A stretch of 64,000 bases of DNA from Cyclobacterium jeungdonense (GTDB taxonomy: Bacteria; Bacteroidota; Bacteroidia; Cytophagales; Cyclobacteriaceae), in assembly GCF_010994275.1 (NCBI RefSeq), contig NZ_WMCD01000004.1:186001-250000 (forward strand), read 5' to 3'. The position numbers and the translations under genes are program-made. Every line of letters starts with the position of its first letter. The first letter of the stretch is position 1. Below the pieces are notes generated by a model. It was not told the DNA's origin. It made no database searches and saw only the letters and a list, made by a program, of their open reading frames with translations. Of this stretch, positions 1-8,455 are shown in pieces.

Positions 1-1
1 C

Positions 2-466
2 TTCTGGGATTTTGGGCTGGGAGTGAGTTGGTACAATTTCAAACTGGATAACCCCCGGTACCAGGCCGTTGGATCAGAGGACGGTATTTCTTATATCAAT
101 CGAACCGATGTGAATGGTTTTAAAAGTAAAATTTCCGCCTCTTATCTAAATGCACTTACCCTTTTCAAATTTGATTTTGGGAAATTCAACGACGCGGGAA
201 GAAATGGCCTACGAATCGGTTTCGGTCCCTATGCAGGGTATCGCCTAGGTGGTCGTAGCAAATTTGTCTACCGGGAACTCAATGGATCCGGAAGGAAAAA
301 GGAAAAAGAACCTGCTGGAAGCTATCTGAATAATTTCAGATATGGTATACGGGCTGAGGTTGGGTTTAAAAGCGTTACCTTTTTCTCCACCTACGACTTT
401 AATCCCCTTTTTCATCAGTCCCTCAGCCCGGATCTAAACCCCATAAGTTTCGGTCTTGTATTTTAA
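2..466 (+). CDS. C-terminal part of an outer-membrane beta-barrel protein (5' truncated)
   Basis: The reading frame is open to the first base of the window, so the N-terminus lies outside. The visible part alternates polar and hydrophobic/aromatic residues in strand-length stretches (for example GLRIGFGPYAGYRL and FRYGIRAEVGF) and ends in GLVF, a terminal Phe as in many outer-membrane barrels. This fits a small Bacteroidota PorT/OmpA-like barrel, probably unassigned. A GTG at 23 could be read as a start but lies inside the conserved-looking strand pattern, so I treat the gene as partial. The next gene on the same strand starts 18 bp after its stop and is probably co-transcribed. The family is not firmly identified. 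Confidence 0.7.
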   Translation, partial: FWDFGLGVSWYNFKLDNPRYQAVGSEDGISYINRTDVNGFKSKISASYLNALTLFKFDFGKFNDAGRNGLRIGFGPYAGYRLGGRSKFVYRELNGSGRKKEKEPAGSYLNNFRYGIRAEVGFKSVTFFSTYDFNPLFHQSLSPDLNPISFGLVF

Positions 467-483
467 TTTAACCCCATTTTCCT

Positions 484-1401
484 ATGAAATCCTTATCGAA
501 AATTTATTTATTATCCTTCATTCTAGCGGCTTTTGGAAGCCAGTATGGTCAATCTCAGGAATTGATTCAAAAAACCTTTCCCGGAATACAACAGTTAGAA
601 ATTAGCGCTGGAGCCATAGCCATCGAGTACGAAGGGGACGAAGGGATGGATCAGATTCAGCTGGAGGCATTACTCGGAGCCAATGAAAATACAGACAAAA
701 CCCTGGTAATGATAACCGTGGGCAACACGCTGAAAATAGCTTACGATCCACCCAGAGGAAGCTGGAGTAACAAAAAATACATCCGGATGAAAGGTCCCTC
801 TGCTGTCCAGTTGGACATAAATAACGGATCCGGATCTTTGACTGTATCCGGAGTCCGGGCCCCAGTTACCCATCTTCAAGTAGGATCGGGGCAGATCCAT
901 GGGAAAGATATTACCGGTAAAGTTAGTGTCAAGGGAAGCTCGGGAAGCATTCGCATGGAGAAAATCGATGGCAATGTGGATTGCCAGTTAACTTCAGGAA
1001 ATGCCATTTTAGAGCAAATCAATGGTAATGTGGATTTTAAAGCTACCAGCGGCCAATTTAAGGCCTATTCTGTAAAGGGTGTTTTAAATGCTCGCCTGAC
1101 CTCTGGTAATATGCGTTTGGACCAAATCGGAGAATTAGGGAAACTGGAAATCACCTCTGGAAACATCAAGGCCGATCGCGCCGGTTTGGGAAGCAACTCT
1201 TATTTTAACGGTTCATCTGGAAACATCCAAATCCACACTGGCAGTAATCTCCAATCATATAACTACGAACTCCAGGCAGGAAGTGGAAACATACGGGTAG
1301 CGAACCACTCTCAATCAAAGTCCCTTTCCATACATAATGGGAATTTTCCCACCATCAAAGGAAAGATCAGTTCCGGAAACATTTCCATTCTTCCCCTTTA
1401 A
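484..1401 (+). CDS. Secreted DUF4097-type beta-solenoid protein
   Basis: 305 residues. An N-terminal signal peptide of about 24 residues is followed by repeated short beta units rich in SGN/SGS (SGSLTVSG, SSGSIRM, TSGNIKAD, SSGNISIL). This is the pattern of the DUF4097 'putative adhesin' family, which forms a beta-helix-like stack. The protein is expected in the periplasm or at the cell surface; its role is unknown. In Bacteroidota such genes often sit beside anti-sigma or envelope-stress genes, but here the upstream neighbour is a barrel protein only 18 bp away. The ATG at 484 directly precedes the hydrophobic signal sequence, so the start is well supported. Confidence 0.8.
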   Translation: MKSLSKIYLLSFILAAFGSQYGQSQELIQKTFPGIQQLEISAGAIAIEYEGDEGMDQIQLEALLGANENTDKTLVMITVGNTLKIAYDPPRGSWSNKKYIRMKGPSAVQLDINNGSGSLTVSGVRAPVTHLQVGSGQIHGKDITGKVSVKGSSGSIRMEKIDGNVDCQLTSGNAILEQINGNVDFKATSGQFKAYSVKGVLNARLTSGNMRLDQIGELGKLEITSGNIKADRAGLGSNSYFNGSSGNIQIHTGSNLQSYNYELQAGSGNIRVANHSQSKSLSIHNGNFPTIKGKISSGNISILPL

Positions 1402-1424
1402 AGAAGTAAGCCCCTCTACTTAAA

Positions 1425-1987
1425 AGATGTCAAGTAGCACATGGAAAGGACCATATTGCTAATGCCGTTATTGAATCCGGCCGAAATTATGGCCTCGCAA
1501 CTGGCATACGTATTAGAACCAGCTGGAATTCCTTCTATGGCATTCCTGATGTTAGGGAAAATGGAGAGAATCGCTTTGCAAAAGCAAGGCGGCAGCATAA
1601 TAACCGCATAGGCAAGGTAATTTAGAAGATGTATTATCGGTCGATGACGAACCAGCCTTTGAATCGTTTGTAAATGTAATACATCCCCGGCCACTAATTC
1701 AGGAAAAATATGGCACTGGCTTTGCCTTCCAGACAAAAAATTAATCATATTGCGGTACATCCAGATGTTTCCTGTCGTGAACCGGTAAGTTCTTCTATTA
1801 TTGACAACAAGTCAGTTGAAAGGTGGCGGGAGATTTTCCTTGAAGGTTCTACCAGGTCACAAAGTCATCCATAAGGCTGAACGTGATGGAATTCCAGCAT
1901 TTAGGCTGGGAATATGTGATTGAACCTAAATTATTGAGTATTGAAGTATTCCATGCGGATGATTTATGGCCATTTTTACTTTTGTGA
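1425..1987 (+). pseudogene. Decayed gene read in alternating frames; family not recognised
   Basis: No intact gene lies between 1402 and 2011, but four protein-like stretches follow one another on the plus strand and alternate between two frames. They are about 1425-1625 (contains GLATGIRIRTSWNSFYG), about 1600-1743 (contains DDEPAFESFVNVIHPRP), about 1746-1874 (contains IAVHPDVSCREPVS) and about 1883-1987 (contains QHLGWEYVIEPK). Each ends in a stop and the next continues with similarly ordinary protein-like composition. I infer an old gene of roughly 180 codons with several indels. The antisense ORFs here look like shadows. I cannot name the family, and the call rests on composition only. 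Confidence 0.4.
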
Positions 1988-2011
1988 AAAGAGTAATGAG
2001 ATTTGAAAGAA

Positions 2012-3721
2012 ATGAAGAGTATCAGGTCCTGGATAATACTGTTAATAAATTCTCTGGTGATCCTTGTGGTCATTATACTTTCTATTTTCTCCTACAAAGA
2101 GTTTAAAAATGCACTTGATGAGCGAGTGCTATTGCAGCTCACTTCCATCAAAAGCCTAAAGCGCATACAATTAGAGGCTTTCCTTAAAACTGAAATGGAG
2201 ACTTTTTTTAATGGGAGTAATCAATCATCAAGTGAAACGGATAGAATAGATCCTTTAGATAATCTTCCAACTAAGCTTGATATTACTTGCCTAAAAAGTA
2301 AAATAAATTCAACCAATTCAGCAGAAAGTCTAATTGATTTCACGGCATGTGTTTCAGATGGAGAGGTAATGCTGGCAATGGTAAGAACGGTTGGCCATGA
2401 AATCAGGCAAATCAAATGGATAGATACCAGTAGTATTCAGGACATATTACTGGAACGTACCGGGATGGGGCAAAGTGGAGAAACCTATTTGGTAGGCAAT
2501 GATTATAGGATGAGATCTTTATCAAGGTTTTTTCCAGAAATACCTCCGGGTCAAATTGTAGCCAAAACCAAAGGGGCAAAGCAGGCCTTGTCAGGAATAG
2601 ATGGATATGGTATTTTTGATGACTATCGGGAAATACCTGTTTACAGCTCCTATCAGAAATTAGATATACCTTATCTGAACTGGGCGATTTTATCGGAAAT
2701 AGATGTAGAAGAAGTTACCATTCCACTCTTAAAAATGAGAAATAAACTGATTGGAATTTCTTTTCTGGTCCTTCTTTTTGCCCTTACATTTTCATTTTTT
2801 ATCTCGGTTGTTTTATCAAAACCGCTTTTGAAAATGAGGCTTTTCCTAAACAACATGACTAGGGGAAATTATGACTTTAAAATAGTCAACACTTACCCGA
2901 CAATAGAAATCAATGAAATGTTTGTTGCTTTGGAGAAATTACAAAAATCCATTCAAGAAGCGATTCATTTTTCTTCGGAGATAGGCAATATGAATATGAA
3001 CGCAGAGTATCAGTTGTCTGAAGAGGGTGACCTTTTGGGAAAGTCATTGGTCGCTATGCAAAAAAAATTGATGGCCTATGAAAATGCTGAAAAGAAAAGC
3101 CGTTTGTTGGCTAAAAAATCATTGATTGAAGGGCAGGAAAATGAGCGAAAGCGACTATCCAAAGATCTGCATGATGGCCTTGGCCCCTTGCTCACTAGTC
3201 TCAAACTTATGATTCAGACTTCAGATTTATCCACGCAAGATAAGAAAAAGATCAATGCGCATGTAGATGAGACAATTGATGAAATCCGTAGGATGACTTA
3301 CAACCTGATGCCATCTGTTTTGGTAGATTTTGGCGTGGGCAAAGCACTTTCCAGTTTTATCGATGTCATAGAAAAATCCAGCGGAATTGAAATTATTTAT
3401 GACGATTCCACCCTGGGAAAGGCCGGAAAACTGACCATCGATCTGGACATTTGCATATTTAGGGTCTGTCAGGAATTGATCAATAATTCATTGAAGCATT
3501 CTAATGCTAAAAAAATTACGATCTCATTGACCGAATTCAGTGACAAAATATCGTTTTATTACGTTGATGATGGTATTGGATTCAATTTAAATAGCGTTGT
3601 ACCAGGTTCCGGACTAAAAAATATCAGGGAAAGAGTTGAAGTTTTTAACGGGTACCTCAAAATTGTTAGCGGAGCAGGTGGTACTGCTGTTGAAGTAGAA
3701 ATACCTTTTGAAGATGAATAA
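2012..3721 (+). CDS. Membrane sensor histidine kinase, NarL/UhpB-type (HisKA_3)
   Basis: About 569 residues. An N-terminal membrane helix (about 8-28), a periplasmic sensor region of about 215 residues, a second membrane helix (about 245-270), a HAMP-like/coiled segment, then a HisKA_3 dimerisation helix with the phospho-acceptor His in KDLHDGLGP (about residue 387). The C-terminus is a HATPase domain with an N-box (ELINNSLKHS) and G-boxes (DDGIGF, GSGLKNIRERV). It should autophosphorylate and pass phosphate to the adjacent regulator, with which it overlaps by 8 bp. The start is the ATG at 2012; an in-frame TTG at 2003 is possible. The periplasmic sensor region contains GQSGETYLV, typical of dCache-like domains. 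The ligand is unknown. Confidence 0.9.
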   Translation: MKSIRSWIILLINSLVILVVIILSIFSYKEFKNALDERVLLQLTSIKSLKRIQLEAFLKTEMETFFNGSNQSSSETDRIDPLDNLPTKLDITCLKSKINSTNSAESLIDFTACVSDGEVMLAMVRTVGHEIRQIKWIDTSSIQDILLERTGMGQSGETYLVGNDYRMRSLSRFFPEIPPGQIVAKTKGAKQALSGIDGYGIFDDYREIPVYSSYQKLDIPYLNWAILSEIDVEEVTIPLLKMRNKLIGISFLVLLFALTFSFFISVVLSKPLLKMRLFLNNMTRGNYDFKIVNTYPTIEINEMFVALEKLQKSIQEAIHFSSEIGNMNMNAEYQLSEEGDLLGKSLVAMQKKLMAYENAEKKSRLLAKKSLIEGQENERKRLSKDLHDGLGPLLTSLKLMIQTSDLSTQDKKKINAHVDETIDEIRRMTYNLMPSVLVDFGVGKALSSFIDVIEKSSGIEIIYDDSTLGKAGKLTIDLDICIFRVCQELINNSLKHSNAKKITISLTEFSDKISFYYVDDGIGFNLNSVVPGSGLKNIRERVEVFNGYLKIVSGAGGTAVEVEIPFEDE

Positions 3722-4346
3722 GATAAAAATTGCCATCGTAGACGATCATCAGCTATTTAGAGATGGCATCCATTCTCTTCTGTCAAAGCATCATGATTTT
3801 GAGATTATAATTAGTTCAGAAAATGGGAAGGATTTTTTTGAAAAGCTTAGAAAAGGAAACCTCCCTGAGCTTGTGTTACTTGACCTTACCATGCCCGAAA
3901 TGAATGGCTTTGAGGTCCTTGACAGGTTGAGAAAAAAATATCCTCAAATTAAAGCCATTGCCATTTCTATGCACGATGACGGCAATTATATCATGCAGAC
4001 CATTAGGAGTGGAGCCTATGGATACCTTCTGAAAAATGCGGATGAGGATGAACTACTAAAAGCAGTTTATACCGTCCTGGATGGTAAAAAGTACTTCAAC
4101 ACGGAGATCTCACAACGAATGATTAGCATCATGTCTCTTGAGGGAGTCACCCCAAAGAAACTGTCACCTAAAGAGACGGAAATCTTAAAATTGATAGCTG
4201 AAGGACAAACCACCAAGGAAATTGCCCAAAAACTATTCATAAGCACCCGTACAGTGGAAACTCACCGAAACAACATGATGAAGAAACTGGAGGTAAAAAA
4301 CACCCCGGAACTTATTAATAAGGCAGCCCAATTGAATTTGATATAA
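3714..4346 (+). CDS. NarL/FixJ-family response regulator
   Basis: 210 residues. The receiver domain (about 1-120) has the acidic pair in VDDHQLF, the phospho-acceptor Asp57 in LLDLTMPEMNG and a conserved Lys in LLKNADEDEL. A LuxR-type helix-turn-helix follows (about 145-205; LSPKETEILKLIAEG, then TTKEIAQKLFIS, then RTVETHRNNMMKKL). The ATG at 3714 lies inside the end of the kinase gene, so translation is probably coupled; a TTG at 3708 is the only longer start. It is the obvious partner of the upstream kinase. A small exported repeat protein begins 135 bp downstream on the same strand and is a candidate target. Confidence 0.93.
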   Translation: MNKIKIAIVDDHQLFRDGIHSLLSKHHDFEIIISSENGKDFFEKLRKGNLPELVLLDLTMPEMNGFEVLDRLRKKYPQIKAIAISMHDDGNYIMQTIRSGAYGYLLKNADEDELLKAVYTVLDGKKYFNTEISQRMISIMSLEGVTPKKLSPKETEILKLIAEGQTTKEIAQKLFISTRTVETHRNNMMKKLEVKNTPELINKAAQLNLI

Positions 4347-4426
4347 CCATCCGTATAAATACGGATGGTGAAATTAGGTAATTAAACGTAATATAATTTA
4401 CCGATTTTCTTAGAGTATCTATGGCC

Positions 4427-4434
4427 TACGTTTG
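4427..4434 (+). promoter_or_regulatory. Candidate Bacteroidota -7 element (TACGTTTG)
   Basis: TACGTTTG matches the Bacteroidota TAnnTTTG -7 consensus and lies 48 bp before the ATG of the small repeat protein. No clear TTG is seen at the expected -33 position, so the promoter call is tentative. It suggests the small gene is transcribed separately from the two-component pair. Confidence 0.35.
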
Positions 4435-4481
4435 GCGTTTATTATACTAAACAGAATAATAAAGAACAAAACGTAAAAAAT

Positions 4482-4781
4482 ATGAAAGGTATAATAATAG
4501 CCATAGCATTTATGACAGTAGCCTCCTTTAGTTATGCACAAGATAAAAGTGACCTCAAGGGGCCTGCTGCTAAGAATTACAAACCATGGATGAAAAAGGA
4601 CAAAGCTGATCCCAAGAAGGTTTATACCTTATCTGAAACAGAAAAGTTGCAGGGGCCAGCAGCAAAAAACAAGAAATCCTGGAAAAGTGACGATAAAAAT
4701 TTTAAAGAAGTAAAACTCGTATCTACCAAGCCAAGAGTTACAGGTCCAAAAGCAAAAAATGCCAAGCCCTGGAATAATTAA
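4482..4781 (+). CDS. Small exported protein with three GPxAKNxKxW repeats
   Basis: 99 residues. A signal peptide (about 1-19, ending SYAQ) is followed by a very Lys-rich mature chain of about 80 residues built from three copies of one motif: GPAAKNYKPW, GPAAKNKKSW and GPKAKNAKPW, spaced about 32-34 residues apart and separated by charged linkers (KKDKADPKK, KSDDKNFKEV). The mature protein has no Cys and no predicted membrane segment, and would be strongly basic. I do not recognise a named family or function. It lies just downstream of a two-component pair, has its own -7-like element and is followed by a strong terminator, so it is probably a monocistronic regulated gene. A role at the envelope (binding an acidic polymer or cell wall) is only a guess. 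Confidence 0.8.
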   Translation: MKGIIIAIAFMTVASFSYAQDKSDLKGPAAKNYKPWMKKDKADPKKVYTLSETEKLQGPAAKNKKSWKSDDKNFKEVKLVSTKPRVTGPKAKNAKPWNN

Positions 4782-4794
4782 CAGTTTTTGATAG

Positions 4795-4827
4795 AAGCCT
4801 TGCCCCTAAAACCGGCAGGGCTTTTTA
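4795..4827 (+). terminator. Rho-independent terminator after the repeat protein
   Basis: A 10-bp stem (AAGCCTTGCC with GGCAGGGCTT, one G-T pair) with a 9-nt loop is followed by TTTTT. It begins 14 bp after the stop of the small exported protein. Confidence 0.8.
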
Positions 4828-5064
4828 TATATCCAGATTTCGATTGATTACAAACCCCGGCATTGAAAGCGAGAAACAGCACTACCTACCGGGTACAAAC
4901 CTTTACCAAAAAAGAGGACAGAAGTATCTTTTTGCAATACCGACTTTTCAGGCTGCAATGGTGAAAAAAAAAGATCCCGACAAACCTATAGAAACCCATG
5001 TGAAGGTTAACCTATTTTTAACTTTTTTTTAAACATGTCTTTGGCATGGTCGGTTAAACTGGTC

Positions 5065-5451
5065 ATGGACAAAACGCAGGAGTATTCAAGGCCAACGATC
5101 CCAACCCTGGAATTTTCAAAAGGGATGAGCGAGGAAGAAGTTTTTCAGAATGCGGTGGTTCGCCCGGTTATCAAAATGTTGCATGACTTATTATTGGCCT
5201 ATTTTAAGCATTTCATAGCAACAAAAAAGCTTCAATTCAGTCAATTATCAGAAAAGGAGAAAACAAACTTCATTGAAAGCTCCTTCCATAAAGACATAGC
5301 TTTCAGAAACGAAATCCGAGGCTTGGTAATTGGTCATTTTTCTACTGCAGAATTTTTGCTTTATGCAGCCATGCAGCATGAAATCAATAGGAGCATCAAT
5401 ACTATTTTGAAGGAACGAATAAGTAGCAATAGGGAAAGCCTGTTGGAATAA
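5065..5451 (+). CDS. Conserved helical protein of unknown function
   Basis: 128 residues from the ATG at 5065 (138 if the ATG at 5035 is used). The predicted chain is mostly amphipathic helix without a signal peptide or membrane segment, so probably cytosolic. It resembles small conserved Bacteroidota proteins I associate with the pattern RPTIxTLxFS then RPxIKMxHDLLxAYF then IxGLVIGHF, sometimes labelled 'glyoxalase' in databases without evidence of that activity; no glyoxalase metal ligands are visible. The stretch before it (4844-5032) is open but has poor coding character. I choose 5065 because the conserved-looking part starts there. Confidence 0.65.
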   Translation: MDKTQEYSRPTIPTLEFSKGMSEEEVFQNAVVRPVIKMLHDLLLAYFKHFIATKKLQFSQLSEKEKTNFIESSFHKDIAFRNEIRGLVIGHFSTAEFLLYAAMQHEINRSINTILKERISSNRESLLE

Positions 5452-5766
5452 AAAGCTACTTTAGAATGTTATTTATGGTTTCTGAGGGAACCCTATAACG
5501 GTAGCATCTATGCCATTCCCTTCAGAATACACCGAAGATTTGTCAAACACGACTATATTCTCTTCTTCTCTGTAGAAGAGTTCAGTACCTATTCAAAGAT
5601 CAACTGAAGTGCAATGTGGATGAGCCATTTTGGTTAGGTTAGACCTAACACATGCAATAGAAACCTGGATAATCAAAGGCCCAAAACAAAAGCGCTTACA
5701 TCGGAGTTGGATTTCAGGGCAGTACCGTAACTTTTCGCAAAAATGTAAACGGCAGTAATATTTGGC
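5452..5766. other. Gap with gene fragments only
   Basis: No intact gene. On the minus strand about 5480-5590 reads as the possible end of a protein (contains REEENIVVFDKSS, ending GFPQKP and stop), and on the plus strand about 5690-5790 reads as a glycine-rich strand-like stretch ending in a stop. Both are too short to assign; they may be remnants. No hairpin terminator was seen. Confidence 0.35.
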
Positions 5767-6276
5767 TTAATCATCCCGTTTATTGATTTCATACACCAGG
5801 TCCTTTTCCTCTTTTTTTAAATGTAAGGATGTTACGATTCGATGGGGAGTCGGCTTGCCCAGGGAAACAAACAAAAGGTTTATCGCATACATTATGGTAA
5901 AACCCTGGTTATTGTAAAAAAACAGCCCGAAGGATGTGAGTATTCCTACCCAGAATAGCTGCCAGTACCTCAAAAATGTCGCGCTTGCGTAGCTCTTTAT
6001 CCGGATTCCCAGGTCCGCATCACTATTTTTGACCTTGCTGATACGCTTTTGAAAACCCACCTGTTGCATCACCAGCAAGGCGGTCACTAAACTTAACGTA
6101 ACATAATTCAGGAAGGATGGAAGCTCAGGAAGGTCCAGGGAAAGCGTACTACTTGTGGAATAAAGGTAGGCAAAAGAGAAAAAAGGCAGGGGTATGGCTA
6201 TTAGCAACAAAACGTTTCGTTCCAACAATCTAAAATCTTTTTTCAGACTTTTTAGTCTTTCGGCTTTCTCTATCAT
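5767..6276 (-). CDS. Small multi-spanning membrane protein linked to the reductase
   Basis: 169 residues with about four hydrophobic segments (roughly 22-42, 55-72, 105-122 and 125-142) and basic termini. The start ATG overlaps the TGA of the upstream reductase by 4 bp (ATGA), so translation is almost certainly coupled. I recognise no domain. The coupling suggests it anchors, or exchanges electrons with, the FAD/2Fe-2S reductase, but no haem- or cofactor-binding motif is evident. Conserved hypothetical. Confidence 0.75.
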   Translation of the reverse strand: MIEKAERLKSLKKDFRLLERNVLLLIAIPLPFFSFAYLYSTSSTLSLDLPELPSFLNYVTLSLVTALLVMQQVGFQKRISKVKNSDADLGIRIKSYASATFLRYWQLFWVGILTSFGLFFYNNQGFTIMYAINLLFVSLGKPTPHRIVTSLHLKKEEKDLVYEINKRDD

Positions 6277-7373
6277 TCTATGTTTACTTTCACCTCAGAA
6301 TTCGCTGGTTTGGTGGAACAACAAAGGATAAATCCTTCTGCAATCTCTTTTTCGCTCAATCCAGCATCTTCGCTCATGCTCACCTCACCCGAAAGCAATT
6401 TACCCCGGCAAGCGGTACAAAGCCCGCTTTGGCAGGAATAAGGCATGTCCAACCCCTCCTCTAGCCCTGCTTCGAGGATGGTTTTTCCAGCTTCCACTTC
6501 AAAGGCATGTTCCTCCCCTTCCAAAACGATCGTTACCGGCCTGCTAAGTAGCTCAGGCAAGTCATCATTAGGTTCGCTCGCTTCCTTCTCTAAGTAAAAA
6601 CTCTCCGACAGAATGGTTTGCTCTGATATCCCTAGTTCACCCAATGCTGTTTTGGCGGTAGCCATCATACCTTCAGGTCCACAAACGAAAAACTTCGGAT
6701 CGAATTCACGGGGCTGGGTAAGATCTGAAAAAAACGATTTTATGGTTTCCTTATCCATCCTGCCACAAGCCCCACCCCAGGCTGGGCCGGGTTGTGACAA
6801 TTGATGCCATACACGAAGCCGGTTCGGGTATTTTTCTTGTAAGTTTTCGATGGCGTCTTTAAAAATGATCATTTCTTCAGATCGGCTGCAATACAGTAAG
6901 TGTATACCCGATTGAGGTTCATTAACAAGGACGGTTTTTATTATCCCCATGATGGGCGTAATCCCACTTCCGCCAGCTACCATTCCATAAAGCCGTTTAT
7001 TTTGAGAATGGTAATCCGAAACAAAATTACCAATGGGCCTCATGACCGTTACCCGCTTTCCCGGATGAAAATGCTCGTTAATGTGATTGGAAACAAGTCC
7101 TCCTTTGAGTCGTTTCACCGTAATACCAGGAAAGGGGTCCACAAATGGCGATGTGCACAGGCTATATGAGCGCCTTTCCTGCTTTCCTTCAATTTCTAAA
7201 ATGAGTGTTAGAAACTGCCCCGGTTTGTAGTCCAAAAAAGGCTCCGGTTGTTCAAAGTATACCGTCAGGGTATCAGGTGTTTCCCGGACCGTTTCCCGAA
7301 TCCTTAATGTCAAATAAGTAGCTTCTTTCTTTTCAGATCCCGTATTCTTTTTTTTAAATAAATTAAATCGCAT
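6273..7373 (-). CDS. Ferredoxin-NADP reductase-like protein with C-terminal 2Fe-2S domain
   Basis: 366 residues. FAD-binding barrel (about 20-125) with the flavin motif RRSYSLCTSP, NAD(P)-binding domain (about 125-260) with GGSGITPIMG and CGPEGMM, and a plant-type ferredoxin domain at the C-terminus (about 285-366). Cluster ligands are Cys314, Cys319 and Cys322 (CQSGLCTAC) plus Cys351 or Cys352. This is the architecture of PaaE/HmpX-like oxidoreductases that move electrons from NAD(P)H to an oxygenase or membrane partner. No oxygenase is adjacent; the translationally coupled partner is a small membrane protein. The ATG at 7373 fits the fold's beginning. Confidence 0.9.
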   Translation of the reverse strand: MRFNLFKKKNTGSEKKEATYLTLRIRETVRETPDTLTVYFEQPEPFLDYKPGQFLTLILEIEGKQERRSYSLCTSPFVDPFPGITVKRLKGGLVSNHINEHFHPGKRVTVMRPIGNFVSDYHSQNKRLYGMVAGGSGITPIMGIIKTVLVNEPQSGIHLLYCSRSEEMIIFKDAIENLQEKYPNRLRVWHQLSQPGPAWGGACGRMDKETIKSFFSDLTQPREFDPKFFVCGPEGMMATAKTALGELGISEQTILSESFYLEKEASEPNDDLPELLSRPVTIVLEGEEHAFEVEAGKTILEAGLEEGLDMPYSCQSGLCTACRGKLLSGEVSMSEDAGLSEKEIAEGFILCCSTKPANSEVKVNIE

Positions 7374-7581
7374 TTTCTATGATGTATATAAAATGAATGA
7401 CTTTAACGCTTAAAATTAGTTTGCCAGCTTCAATTAAGCTAAAATCAGGCCGTAATTTCATTATGCTAACCCTGTCTATACCTATATGGTTCTCCTTTAA
7501 AAGGAAAAATTTTTTGCCCTCCCAGTCGCACTTTGAATACATTTTGCGTACGGACAATAAATGATTAAACCAAACTATTGT

Positions 7582-8319
7582 ATGACAACCCAATTGATGC
7601 ACTACTTAAAAACAATTAGATTTAGATGGCAGGGATTCGCACTGCTTTCCTTGCTACCGTTTACCTTCTCCTGTATGGATATGGATAGTGAGTCCATAGG
7701 AAATACGCCAAGGGCCTATGTTTCCTTTTACAATGGGACAGCAGCCGATCATGAGATAAAGATTGAAGTTGATGAGCGCGTGTATGACCGCAAGCATTTT
7801 GATTACGGCCAGTTCATCGAATACTGGTACTTTTATACCGGTGAGCGAAATTTCTCTTTCAAAGACCCTGTTTCTGACCAATCCCTTTTAGATACAGCTG
7901 TAACGCTTGAAGTGGAAAAAGCTTACTCTTTCTTTATGGCTGAGCAGGGAGGACAGCTACAGACCCTTTTCACCGAAGACAGTCTGGATCTTCCGGCGAC
8001 CGGCAATGCGCTAATCCGGCTCGTTCACCTTTCTCCGGATAGTCCTGAAGTAAGCATCTACCAGGGAGATGCTGCTTCCAACCCATTATTCGAGGGAAAG
8101 GAATTCATGCAAATTACGGACTTTATAAACGTACCCGAGGGTGAAACAGATCTCATTATTAAGGCTGCCGATGGAAATAGCGAATGGGCCAGATTAAATG
8201 ATGTGATGCTTAGAGAAGGCAGAATATACACCCTCATTATAAGAGGTCAAAAAGAAGCAGAAAGCACTTCCCAGGATGGCCTTCGTTTACAACTTATTCG
8301 AAACTACCCCAACTATTAA
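7582..8319 (+). CDS. DUF4397-type lipoprotein
   Basis: About 245 residues. A hydrophobic signal sequence ends in a lipobox (PFTFSC), so the protein should be lipidated at that Cys and exported. The mature part reads as two beta-rich modules; the second (ALIRLVHLSPDSPEVSIY, then FINVPEGETDLIIKA, then GRIYTLIIRG) has the hallmarks of DUF4397. Function unknown, cell-envelope location. Three in-frame ATGs are possible (7561, 7582, 7597); 7582 or 7597 puts the lipobox at residue 31 or 26. A terminator follows, and upstream lies a divergent intergenic region of about 190 bp. Confidence 0.8.
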   Translation: MTTQLMHYLKTIRFRWQGFALLSLLPFTFSCMDMDSESIGNTPRAYVSFYNGTAADHEIKIEVDERVYDRKHFDYGQFIEYWYFYTGERNFSFKDPVSDQSLLDTAVTLEVEKAYSFFMAEQGGQLQTLFTEDSLDLPATGNALIRLVHLSPDSPEVSIYQGDAASNPLFEGKEFMQITDFINVPEGETDLIIKAADGNSEWARLNDVMLREGRIYTLIIRGQKEAESTSQDGLRLQLIRNYPNY

Positions 8320-8343
8320 TAACTATTTTCAAATTCGTTAAAG

Positions 8344-8373
8344 AAAAGCCCCCTGTTGAAGGGGGCTTTTTTT
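8344..8373 (+). terminator. Rho-independent terminator
   Basis: A perfect 10-bp stem (AAAAGCCCCC with GGGGGCTTTT) and a 7-nt loop, followed by further T residues. It closes the DUF4397 lipoprotein transcript. Confidence 0.9.
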
Positions 8374-8455
8374 ATGCCAATAATTTGGGGAAGAAGCATC
8401 CCTTTTAAATAATATAAATTAATTTCGCACTCTGATAGACCGACAAAGGACACTT

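Noticed and set aside
4844..5032. 62-residue open frame on the plus strand
   Set aside because: Starts with TTG, has no conserved-looking block and lies between a terminator and the next gene; treated as non-coding.
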